From Chelydra serpentina (taxonomy: Eukaryota > Chordata > Testudines > Chelydridae), in assembly GCA_037349315.1 (NCBI GenBank), contig JBAIAC010000057.1, forward strand, positions 15,159,501 through 15,223,500: a stretch of DNA of 64,000 nucleotides. Reading direction: 5' to 3'. Shown piece after piece: positions 55,516 to 64,000 of this stretch. Within the stretch, counting starts at the first letter, position 1, and every line of letters starts with the position of its first letter. Position numbers and translations under genes: made by a program. The notes under the pieces are model-generated. The model searched no databases and was not told the origin of the DNA. It saw only the letters and a program-made list of their open reading frames with translations.

Positions 55516-55618
55516 CAAGGGCATGACTCAGCAGAGATACATGGCTGGGTTTTGCAGTGATCAAACTACAGAGGGACTGGGGCAGTGGGTTACTACTTTT
55601 AGAGGCTACCACCCTTCT

Positions 55619-55626
55619 GTCTTATT
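55619..55626. repeat. Target-site duplication, left
   Basis: GTCTTATT against GTCTTATG at 58215-58222, 7 of 8 identical. Confidence 0.82.
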
Positions 55627-55683
55627 CAGGGCTGGCCTTACCATGAGGGGAACTGAGGCACCACTGTGGAGTGGGGGGTGCCA

Positions 55684-55999
55684 TAGGCGCCGACTCCATG
55701 GGTGCTTCAAGGCTGGAGCACCCACGGAGAAAAATTGGTGGGTGCTCAGCACCCACCGGCAGCTCCCCGCCAACCCCGGGGCCCTCGCCCAGCTCACCTC
55801 ACCACCGGGAGACGTTGCGGGGCCCCTCCCCCAGCGTCGTTGCATCGGCGTCGGGGGCGGGGCGGGGCCCCGCCACGTCGCCCAGCGTCGGGGGCAGGGG
55901 CGGGACTCCGCCCCCAATGCCGTGCGACGTGGTGGGGTCCCGCCCCCGACGCCGGGCGTCAGCACCCACCAGCGCCGACGGAAGTTGGTGCCTGTGGGG
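55684..55999 (+). mobile_element. Nested GC-rich repeat inside the hAT element
   Basis: It begins TAGGCGCCGACTCCATGG, as the reverse of 1-190, and ends near AAGTTGGTGCCTG. GGGTGCCA stands at both sides (55676-55683 and 56000-56007), a possible 8-bp duplication. Composition is very GC-rich with ACGTGG and CCGCCCC blocks, producing long open frames on both strands that are not genes. Confidence 0.78.
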
Positions 56000-56435
56000 G
56001 GGTGCCACTGGGACCCAGAGTGTAGAAAATTGTGTCTGCTGCTGGTGCATGTGTATTCTCTCTGCTCTAGATGCACAGAAATGGTGGAGTGCTGTGCTGG
56101 AGGAAGGAGGGCACAAGAGACAAAACAGGCAGGCAGGAGAAAAGGTGAGGGAATAACAGAAAACAGCAGGAGCTGCAGGGAAAGAGAAGAGAAGGATCCT
56201 TTCATGTACCTCTCTAGCACCCCCAGGAGCCTGACTGATTAACACCAGCTTCTCAGGGAGCTTCCTGTTTCCTGCTGCTTCCCTGAACCCACTTGAGGAG
56301 AACAGGCAGTCAACTGAAGTAGTAGGCCCTTAAGATGCTAATATCTTCCCTCACTCAGGCCCTGCTACCAGCTTGCTTATTTGTCCCTTTCAACTGAGTG
56401 TTGAGAGCCACTATAGCTGGCACAGAACAGCAGTC

Positions 56436-57700
56436 ATGAATGAAAGAAGAAAATGCCCCTCTGGGGCAGCATTCAGAAAAATAAAGAAAGCTTTTCTATC
56501 TAAGCAGGAAGGAGCTATCTATCTATCTATCTCATAGAACTGAAAGGACCTTGAAAGGTCATCTGAGTCCAGTCCCCTGCCTTCACTAGCAGGACCAAGG
56601 ACTGTCCCCTGACAGATTTTTGCCCCAGACCCCTAAATGGCCCCCTCGAGGACTGAATTCACAACCCTGGGTTTAGCAGGCCAATGCCCAAACCACTGAG
56701 CTATCCCTCCCTCTGCTATCCAGCTATGTATCTCTCCTGAGATACATAGACACAAATGTTCATGGTGAGCCTTCCAGACCCAGTGAGGATGTGAGTGGTG
56801 AGGAGATGCCTGATCATCCAGTTAGTCAGAATGCAGGTGACGTGGCAGCTACTGCAGCATCCATATCTCCATCTCAAATGGATGTAACCATGCACATTCC
56901 TGAAGAAAAGTGTAGATCAGGGAAGACTGTGGTGGAGGTGCAAGAAACAGCTGCTGCTGAGTTTAGTTCCTTAAGTCTAGATGATCCAGGCCTGTGGACC
57001 CACTTGAGCAGTAGCCTGAGGGACGTCCTTGTACTGCATGGGCCACAGCAGATGAAAAACTTCATGTTCCCCAAAGGCAATGAAAATAGAAGTTTCTATC
57101 CAACACATTACTGGCATGAAATCTCCAATGGTGACAAAGTGGAGAGGCCATGGATTATGTACTCAAAAACCCAGAATGCTGCAGACTGTTTTTGTTGCAA
57201 ACTCTTCCAGTCTAATGTTCTAGCGACATTGGGTTCTACAGGAACAAAGTACTGGAAAAATCGGGCTAGAAATCTGCCATGCCATGAGAAGGCAGTAAAT
57301 CACCAGAGAGCATTCCATAGGTGAAAAGAGCTTGAGATGAGACTAAGGTTAAAAGCCACCACATAGATGATCAGCATCAAGAGAAGATTGCGTCAGAGTC
57401 TCTTTACTGGCAAAATGTTCTGAAAAGGCTCATTGCCATAGAATGCACTCAAAACCTAGCACTGTGTGGCACTTCAGATGAGCTGTGTGTGCTAAACAAT
57501 GGAAACTTCCTTAAAATTGTGGAGCTGATGGCTGAGTTTGATGCTGTACTCCAGGAGCATCTAAGAAGAGTCACCACCCAAGAAATGTACACACACCACT
57601 ACCTTGGAAAAACAATTCAAAATGAGATCATACAGTTACTGGCAACAAAAGTCAAACAAAAGATTGTGGCAGATCTGAAGTCAGCGAGATATTAATACAT
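56436..57700 (+). pseudogene. hAT transposase / ZMYM-like (TTF zinc finger, DUF4371-type) pseudogene
   Basis: The frame starts MNERRKCPSGAAFRKIKKAF at 56436, the basic KRKxxSGAxxRK-like N-terminus common in this transposase group, and is cut by the SINE. It resumes before 56791. At 57000-57330 it shows the TTF-type zinc finger region: FYPTHYWHEI, then DCFCCKLFQSN with paired Cys, then GTKYWKNRARNLPCHEKAVN with the His/Cys side. A stop (57322-57324, where Trp is usual) and a 2-nt shift near 57353 follow. After that NEIIQLLATKVKQKIVADLK and SARY mark the start of the DUF4371-like region. The catalytic RNase-H-like and dimerisation parts are missing or unrecognisable. Dead. Confidence 0.85.
56516..56713 (-). 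mobile_element. tRNA-headed SINE, copy 6 (subfamily B), inserted in the transposase frame
   Basis: Reverse orientation: the 3' tail is a TATC run (56516-56532) followed by CTCATAGAACTGAAAGGACC. The subfamily-B block AGGACTGTCCCCTGACAG comes next, then GCCAATGCCCAAACCACTGA and GCTATCCCTCCC (box A side). Box B reads GGACTGAATTC in reverse. It interrupts the transposase frame between the basic N-terminus and the zinc finger. Confidence 0.92.
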
Positions 57701-57853
57701 TGACTTTTAATAGAATACTCTATTACTCTTCATTTTTTTCATTTTTGACTATACTTTTGTATCATTGTATGAAAAGGTTTCAGTGATGCGGCCCTCGAGC
57801 CAATTTACTAGTTCTCATGTGGCCCTCGTGGTGATTTGAGTTTGAGATCCCTG
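57700..57853 (-). mobile_element. Short hAT-like insert or fragment with GAGTTTGAGATCCCTG end
   Basis: GATGCGGCCCTCGAGCCAAT, CATGTGGCCCTCGTGG and TTTGAGTTTGAGATCCCTG form the end of a hAT family whose other end starts CAGGGGTCTCAAACTC. Only this end is clear. It interrupts the transposase relic. Confidence 0.55.
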
Positions 57854-58214
57854 CAATAGAGCATGAGCTGGCCCAGACTGTGGACCTTCAGGAAGCAGTT
57901 CAAATCTTTGCAACCAATAAGACACGGAAAGCACCACTTTGATTATTCAAACAGATAAAAATGCCAGTGTTTACTATGCAGGTAAGAAAAGTTACATTTG
58001 CTGTTCAGGCGTTTGAAAGTTAAGTGTTACTTAAAATTTTTGAACAAGGCGTTTTAAGTTGTTAGTTCTCCTTTATTGGGGTAGGTAGCAGAGCAGTACC
58101 ATGAGAGGAGTAGAACAGGAAGAAGGCAGAACTGAGGCCTTTCAAAGTTTTGGCCCAAGCGAGGGAGCATTTGAGCTCCCGCCTCAGGTGCCAAAATGTT
58201 GTGGGCCGGCCCTG

Positions 58215-58222
58215 GTCTTATG
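58215..58222. repeat. Target-site duplication, right
   Basis: GTCTTATG; see 55619-55626. Confidence 0.82.
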
Positions 58223-60603
58223 GCCCCTTACTTCTCACTACTGTTAAAACTGAAGCAAGCCACTTGACATTCAGGGTCCCCCTACCTTTTCCCCATAATC
58301 TGAGCACTGCTCTTTTGGCTGCGAATTCGGAGCCAACTGGCCGGTTTCCCCTTGCTAGAGCCATTTGCGTCAGAGGAGCTCAGAATGCTTTGCAAACGTT
58401 CATTAAGAAATCTCGTCCCCAACCCGTCAGCTGGGCTGTAAGGAAGCTGGGATAGAGCCAGGCACAAAGCTCAGAACTGCGGAACTGGGCTAACATTTAG
58501 ATACACTGGACCAGAATCCGCCCCGACTCAGATCTCATCCAGATCCATGTGGTTATAACTAAAATCTTCAGCGGGGTTTTTGACCGGGGAGTACTTGCAG
58601 TGGGAGGAAGTCAGGTAAGTGGTGGTCTCATGGCCTCCACTCTTATCCTCAGACGTTCCTTGTTCTTGTTTCTGTTTGTCTCATCCCAGGGCACATGAAA
58701 GGACCCAAACTGGCCAGGCTGAGCAGCTAGCTTCTTCATGAGTTTGGCTCAACATCTATTAAACCCATAGAAAATCTCTCCAAAAAGCCTCCCTGGAATC
58801 AGCAAAAAGAAAGATGAGCCCTCCTCAGCATATCCTCTATAGAGGGAGCAAGCCAACGTGGCATCGACCTTTCTGGCATGCTCGCAGGCGCTGTGCTGCC
58901 TTTGATCTCGTGGACTTTTGGGTTGCCTTAGGAAGCACATGTTTAGCTGTTTGCAATGTCTTTGTCTCTTCCTTCCTCCACTGAGAGGTCGGCTCTGAAC
59001 AGAACACAAAAAGCTGGTAATAAAAACCGACTGATAATTGGAGAGTTTCCTTTTTCTTGGTAGCTCAAGGACTGTGGAGAAGATTGAGCCTTTAAACTGG
59101 TCTGTTTCCTCCATTGCCCTGAGATGATTCCAGCATGGGTCGCTCCTGTGTGCTGCTGAGGCACTGGGTTGGACTTGGCAGCCAGCTTCATTCAGTAATT
59201 CTCACCAATATTCCTAGTGCAGCTTTAGATTGATGATATTTCCCCCTTCCTTCCTCTTTATATTGTCACTTAACTGCTCTGACTTAGAAAGCTGTTAATC
59301 TTTCACACACATGCTTACGTTAAGCAGCTTAAGAGCACTGCAAACACTTTATCCTCATAAAGATTGAACTGCCCTGATATGTAACTCGCATTCCTGAAAT
59401 AGAACAAAATATACGAACGCAAATAAAAGCTGAAGGTCAGGGACAGGTGGAGAGACTGTAAATATTTCTGGGCTTATATTTCAGAGGGCTCGAAACGAGG
59501 AGACTGGCGGTTGATTGGCTTCAGGCTGCTTCTGTGCCCTTAGTCAGCAGAAGCTGGGAGCGGAGCAGAGGCAGGGCTGGGAGGCGGTGTGGCACAAAGA
59601 CTCCATACTGCACATGAGTGAGCCGCGTTAGCTGAACAGATGGCTCTAGAGTGGGAGTCCCTCGAGCTGGGAGGCTGATGCCATGACAAGCATGTGCAGC
59701 ATGGATGGGGTTCGGTGGGAGGAGGGGACCCTCGGGTGCATTGACGGGGGCATGAAGGGAGCTCCTCCACCAAGCAGAGGGGGAAAAAGAGGGACATCCT
59801 GAGAGGTGATGGGCACCTGCCACTCCTGTTGACTCCAATGGATCAGCACTCCTGGTGGGTTGGTGCGAGCGATGCAGTCTTCAGGGTGCCTGCAGCAATG
59901 CACAGGGAAGGGTGCCGGCTGCCTTCGTGTTCGGGAGATGAGGGATTGGGAATAGGAGTCGCTCTCTGCAGCGCAGGCCTCCTGCACAGAGAGATCTCAC
60001 ACATGGCCTAAAGATTTCATCTCTGCCATCTCCATGAACACCGCTGTCTAACACGCTGGTGATGGCACCCAGTGACTGTCTCTGAAGCTCCTTTCCCAGA
60101 TGGGAAGCCTACAGACGGCTCCCTTCTCCGGCTGCGTGGACGTGTCGGGCTTTGATAGAAGGTCAACATGCAAAAAGAGATCTAGCCCGGCCAACCCAGG
60201 GATGTCAGGGAGAAGGGGCTCAGCTGGTGCCATTGCCCTGGCTTGTCATCATGGGCACAAGAACGGCTCCTTCAAAGCCATTTCCATCCCCCGCTCTCGT
60301 CGACGCCACAGGACGGATTGAGGTCCAGCGTGTGCCCATCAGACCATGCAGTTCAATCAGGTTTATTCCTAGAAGTATTTTGCTACAGGCCACATTCATT
60401 TGTTTCAAGGCACTGTGCAATGAGGGGGCTTTCTACTGCTCTTCACACTGGGCCATAACCCACCTTACTGAAGGGTGATGCTCTCTGATCATCAGCAGAC
60501 GAGACCTGTTAGGTGAGCCGGCTCATCCTGCAGGCCAGGCCAGGATTGGTCCCTACAGTCTGTGCTTCAGCTCTGTGTCCACCCGGCTTTACATGGCTCA
60601 ATG
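58223..60603. other. No gene supported
   Basis: About 2.4 kb without a recognised transposon. Frames up to 121 codons (58749-59114 minus) have no domain. Confidence 0.5.
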
Positions 60604-60611
60604 ACTGAAGC
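60604..60611. repeat. Target-site duplication, left
   Basis: ACTGAAGC against ACTGAAAC at 61118-61125, 7 of 8 identical. Confidence 0.85.
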
Positions 60612-61117
60612 CAGGGCCAGCGCTCCCACTAGGCGACCCTAGGCAGTCGCCCAGGGCGCCAGCATTTCGGGGGCGGAGACTCCCGGCAGCAATTGAAAAC
60701 GCCGCCGAGAGTGCAGCTTCCCCTGAGCTGCTGCCCCTGCCCCAAATGAACTGCTACGGGTGGGGGGCTGGCCGCCACGGGGGGCGCTGGTGGGGGGCCG
60801 CCGGCGGGCGGGGAGCTGAGTTCTGCCTTGGCCCGTGGGAGGGCGCGGGAAGCCAAGCCCAGCACCCCTGCTGCGGCCGGAGGGGCGCGGGAAGCCCAGC
60901 ACAGCACAGCGCCGCAGCCGCGGGGGCGGGCGGGGAGCAGAACCCAGGCCAGGCAGCCCAGGGGGGAGGGGCGGGGAGCCCAGCCCCCCTGCCACGGCCC
61001 CAGGTGGGTGGGGAGGCTGTTGTGGGCAGGAGGGGGGGTTGCCGCTTGGGGGGGCGGGCGCAGGGCCGGTGCAAGGAAGTTTCGCCTAGGGCACGAAACT
61101 TCCTTGCACCGGCCTTG
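60612..61117 (-). mobile_element. GC-rich hAT miniature element (506 bp), inverted relative to 7240-7829
   Basis: It begins CAGGGCCAGCGCTCCCACTA, GGCGACCCTAGG, which is the reversed right end of 7240-7829. It ends CTTCCTTGCACCGGCCTTG, the reversed left end. ACTGAAGC and ACTGAAAC flank it (7 of 8). The interior is GC-rich and carries overlapping open frames on both strands, none with a domain. A perfect 21-bp fold-back sits just inside the right end. Confidence 0.9.
61064..61114. repeat. Subterminal hairpin, 21-bp perfect arms
   Basis: Arms 61064-61084 (GGCCGGTGCAAGGAAGTTTC, then G) and 61094-61114 are perfectly complementary around a 9-nt loop containing CCTAGGG. The equivalent place in 7240-7829 has a decayed version. 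Confidence 0.93.
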
Positions 61118-61125
61118 ACTGAAAC
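61118..61125. repeat. Target-site duplication, right
   Basis: ACTGAAAC; see 60604-60611. Confidence 0.85.
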
Positions 61126-61286
61126 AATTGGGTAATGGTGGATTTCTTCCTTCCCCTCAGGGTGCTAAGGAGAGACGAGAACCAGGGGAAAAGATACAAT
61201 GTTGAACTATCCCTTAGCACTGACCATATGGTAGAAAGGCTGGTCTTTCTTGTGGGACTAGGTCTGATGATGATTTTAGGTGTATG

Positions 61287-61409
61287 TAGAGTGACCAGAC
61301 AGCAAATGTGAAAAATCGGGATGGGGGTGGGGGATAATAGGAGCCCATATAAGAAAAAGCCCCCAAAATCGGGACTGTCCCTATAAAATCGGGACATCTG
61401 GTCACCCTA
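61287..61409. mobile_element. 124-bp-type hAT miniature element, copy 3
   Basis: The ends are TAGAGTGACCAGA and TCTGGTCACCCTA, with interior GGGACTGTCCCTATAAAA and AAGCCCCCAAAATCGGG. The flanking duplication is not convincing (GGTGTATG against TGCATTTT). Confidence 0.9.
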
Positions 61410-61779
61410 TGCATTTTGTATCCTCACGTGTCTCCTTTCTCCCTCATCCCAGTCTCATTGTACCTCCCAATAAAAAGCAGACCTGGGCCCAGGCAACCAA
61501 CTTGGGATTTATATTTGGATTCTGGCTTCACCTGGGTTAGAGTGTGCTCAGATCAGCCTATTATATAGGTTGGACCCAATCTCAAATGCGGATCAGATTC
61601 AAACTTTCCCGAAGAGAAGAAGTGTTTATAACAAACCATGGAGGCACCAGCAAATACTGCTGACATTAGCTGACATAGAATCTGAGCCCATTACCACCAA
61701 AAGTTCATGCCCTGGCCATGTGAGCTCAAGGATGAACGATACCTCGCCTAGTTGTGAGGAAGTGGCAGGCGGGTAGAAT
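61410..61779. other. No gene seen
   Basis: No recognised repeat or exon. Confidence 0.45.
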
Positions 61780-62241
61780 TAGAGCTGGGCGGGCAATAGC
61801 CATTTTGTGGGCAATTCTGCGATTTTGAAATTTTTCCCATTCTGAAATAGAACGAAAAGAGAAAAACAAAACAAGCCACCCTCCCAAATTGAAATTTCAT
61901 GGAAAATATTTTTTAAAAAATTAGCTTGAGATCAATGAAATTGAAACATTTAATGTAGGTAACATTGGAGCATTTCATTCCGATTTCAACCTTTTGTTAC
62001 TTTTATTTTTTTTAAATGAAATAAAACCAATACATTTTGTTTCAAAAAGTCATTTCAACATGAAAAATTGAAACATTCTGCTCTGAAATGGTTGAAACGG
62101 GATGGCTGGACATTCCCGAAATGCTGAATTTCTTTTTAAAAAATGAATTGTCATTGAAATTGACAGTGGTTTTGAAACATCTCTATTTTGACATTTTTTT
62201 GTCAAAGAACCATTTCAGTGAAAAATTTCTGACCAACTCTA
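61780..62241. mobile_element. AT-rich miniature element with TAGAGCTGG ends
   Basis: TAGAGCTGGGCGGGCAA at the left and TTTCTGACCAACTCTA at the right are decayed inverted repeats. TA at each edge could be a TA target duplication (Tc1/mariner style) or part of the repeat. The interior is rich in GAAATTT, TTTTTTAAA and ATTTCA blocks that pair with each other. It resembles 39353-39722 and perhaps 6900-7190. Confidence 0.6.
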
Positions 62242-62892
62242 GTTGTCAGCATTGTGCACCACCACTAGAGGTGCCATGATTTAATGCCACTAGGCTGGAG
62301 TGTTTCAATGAACTGCAGGTTAATTACAGGTCACATACAATTCTAACAGACATTTTAATCTTGAAAGGAAACTCTAACCAGCATGACAAAAGTGCAAACA
62401 GCAAATGCATCGCAAGGACCTGTGTGTTACTGAGTGTTCTTACCCCACGGTGGAGATGAGGGGAGGGCCAGCAGGCTTCGTCTGCGTTGGGGAGGTGGCC
62501 CGATTTCTGCCATTGCAGTTGCTCCAACCCTGATCTGGAGAAAAAAGGCTGCTTTCTGCATTGCTGCTTGAAAACGGGGTAAGCAGCCCCCGTGCGGATG
62601 GCACTGTACAGCAGTTCATCCTGATCACACTACGGATTTGCACTAGGTTCAGCAGGGACTTGAAATCAGGGCCAATCCCCAGTCCACACATGGTCTTAGA
62701 TCAGCAGGTGGCCCAGGGCTCTCTTTTCTGTAGGTCCTGCTAAAACTCAGTGGGCCTGATTCTCACTGACACCGAGGCCCCTCTACACCACTCTGGCAGT
62801 GTAAATGTGGGGTCCCCCTGGCTTCAGGCCCTTTTACATTGCTAGAGGGGTGCAGAAGGGGCTCTGGTGTAAATGAAAATTAGCCCCAGTAT
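62242..62892. other. No gene seen
   Basis: Frames of 83 codons or less, no domain or repeat recognised. Confidence 0.45.
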
Positions 62893-63070
62893 GGGGGGAG
62901 GGATAGCTCAGTGGTTTGAGCATTGGCCTGCTAAAGCCAGGGTTGTGAGTTCAATCCTTGAGGGGGCCATTTAGGGATCTGGGGCAAAAATTGGGAATTG
63001 GTCCTGCTTTGAGCAGGGGGTGGGACTAGATGACCTCCTAAGGTCCCTTCCAACCCTGATATTCTATGAT
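62893..63070 (+). mobile_element. tRNA-headed SINE, copy 7
   Basis: Box A TAGCTCAGTGG, box B GAGTTCAATCC, the GGGGCAAAAATTGGGAATT middle and the tail AGGTCCCTTCCAACCCTGAT with ATTCTATGAT. Subfamily A, with CTAAAGCCAGG in place of the usual CTAAACCCAGG. Confidence 0.93.
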
Positions 63071-64000
63071 CTTTTTCTCACCATAAATTTTAATGGGTTC
63101 AACTGAATTGATGTAGCCAAGGTTTTTCTCTCTCCCTCCACCCTTCCCACACTGGCAGAGAACTGGCTGTAAAAGCCGGCTGCACAGAGAATTGCAGTGA
63201 GAGAGTTAACCTTTCCCAGGGCTTGTGGGGCGGCTGCAGTTTATAACTGTGTTTTCTGAGAGAGCTATAAAGTTGTCTCCCATCAGTTTTCTGGCGGAGG
63301 CTGAGAGTCATCAGGAGTTGCATAAGGGATGAGGTATAATTCAACCAATTAGAACTGGCAGGTTATGCTGCACTTGTAAAGTACGGATTTTAAAGCCTGC
63401 AATTGCTGATAAACAGGATTACAGCCGGAGGGGAGAAAACCTATTTGCAGTGGAAAGGGGAATGGCATCACTTTAACCCTTTCCTCTATTGGGCCTGCTG
63501 GGTGGTTGCCATCCCTCTGCATGCATCCCTCTGGAATGAGACATTCAGTAGCCTGGGGTACCCAGCACTGTCTGGGGGAGCTGCCGGCGGGGAGCTGCCT
63601 GCGGGGGGGGGACGACACTCAGTGCTGCCTGGGGAGAGCTGCTAGGTGGAGCTGCCTAGGGCGCTCATGCAGCCTGTGGGAACAGCCAGGGGCACTCAGC
63701 AGCATAGCAGGTGGGTTCTACCTGGCTGTACCTGGAATGTTCAGCAGCCCAGAAGGCACATCCTACTTCATCTGCTCAGGAGCCAGGTGTGCTCCAGCTG
63801 GCTGTGCCCAACGCCCTTGGAGGCACGGTGCGTGAATTGTGCCTGGAGGGAGCAGCAGAAGCCAAGGAGAACGTCACTGAGCACTTTCCCTCTCCCTTCT
63901 CGTTCTGTAAATCCCTTTCCCTGTTATGCGCCATTTAGACCTGAACGGGTAAACGTTTCCCTTTGGCAGCATGAATTGCTATCTTGCTATTAGATAATTG
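63071..64000. other. No gene supported
   Basis: A locally repetitive GGGAGCTGCC-rich stretch at 63565-63665. Overlapping frames at 63506-63993 have no domain. Confidence 0.45.

Larger units (their letters stand above)
55627..58214 (+). mobile_element. 2.6-kb hAT element with decayed transposase and nested inserts
   Basis: The left end is CAGGGCTGGCCT and the right end GGGCCGGCCCTG, inverted repeats flanked by GTCTTATT and GTCTTATG (7 of 8). Inside are a nested GC-rich repeat (55684-55999), the start of a transposase-like frame (56436), a SINE inserted in that frame (56516-56713), the body of the frame (56720-57700), part of another hAT-like repeat ending at 57853, and the 3' end. It is the only element here that has both CAGGGC-type ends and transposase remains, so its type is a candidate driver of the short elements at 7240, 35869, 41245 and 60612. 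Confidence 0.87.

Noticed and set aside
55523..56245. Frames of 148-239 codons on both strands
   Set aside because: They run through the nested GC-rich transposable element and change partner with strand; no protein family recognised.
58749..59191. 121-codon minus-strand frame
   Set aside because: No domain, and no exon or splice evidence.
60639..61135. CpG-island promoter and frames of up to 129 codons
   Set aside because: The GC-rich block is the interior of a hAT miniature element, bounded by its ends and target duplications.

Overview
The window looks like non-coding nuclear DNA from a turtle, most likely a hidden-necked (cryptodiran) one. The main evidence is seven copies of a tRNA-headed SINE with internal pol III boxes and a CR1-like 3' tail (the turtle Cry/pol III SINE type), many CR1 LINE pieces including one with an open reverse-transcriptase frame, several hAT-type miniature elements with exact 8-bp target duplications, and old MIR-like SINE relics. 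I found no convincing host protein-coding gene, tRNA or rRNA gene, and nothing prokaryotic. Every long open frame is explained by a tandem repeat, a transposable element or GC-rich shadow sequence.

Layout. 1-8.4 kb: old CR1 3' ends, a complete hAT element (2085-2660), a second piece of the same family split by a SINE (4258-4525), another SINE, and a GC-rich hAT miniature element (7240-7829). 8.4-16.1 kb: a 24-bp minisatellite (about 6 units), then the most striking object, about 7.44 kb of a C-rich 37-bp tandem repeat with roughly 201 units and no interruption. 16-25 kb: a pyrimidine tract, an apparently perfect 363-bp tandem duplication, small hAT elements, CR1 relics and a SINE. 25-43 kb: MIR-like relics, a decayed HARBI1-like transposase pseudogene (about 28.3 kb), a decayed reverse transcriptase (about 31 kb), two SINEs and two hAT miniature elements, one holding a long hairpin. 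43.7-45.2 kb: a 5'-truncated CR1 with a clean 455-residue frame. 45-53 kb: mostly unique sequence. 53.3-58.2 kb: a CR1 copy with an inverted 5' part (twin-priming structure), another CR1 end, a solo LTR, and a 2.6-kb hAT element with transposase remains and at least two later insertions. 58-64 kb: more miniature elements and one SINE.

How the parts relate. The SINEs share their 3' end with CR1, so CR1 reverse transcriptase is the likely machinery that moved them. The short hAT elements whose ends begin CAGGGC resemble the ends of the broken 2.6-kb hAT at 55627-58214, so an element of that type is a candidate source of their transposase. Nesting gives relative ages: hAT, then the SINE at 4321; hAT, then the insertions at 55684 and 56516.

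Limits. Family names come from recognition of motifs, not from a database search. Boundaries are exact where terminal repeats and target duplications could be read, and approximate elsewhere.
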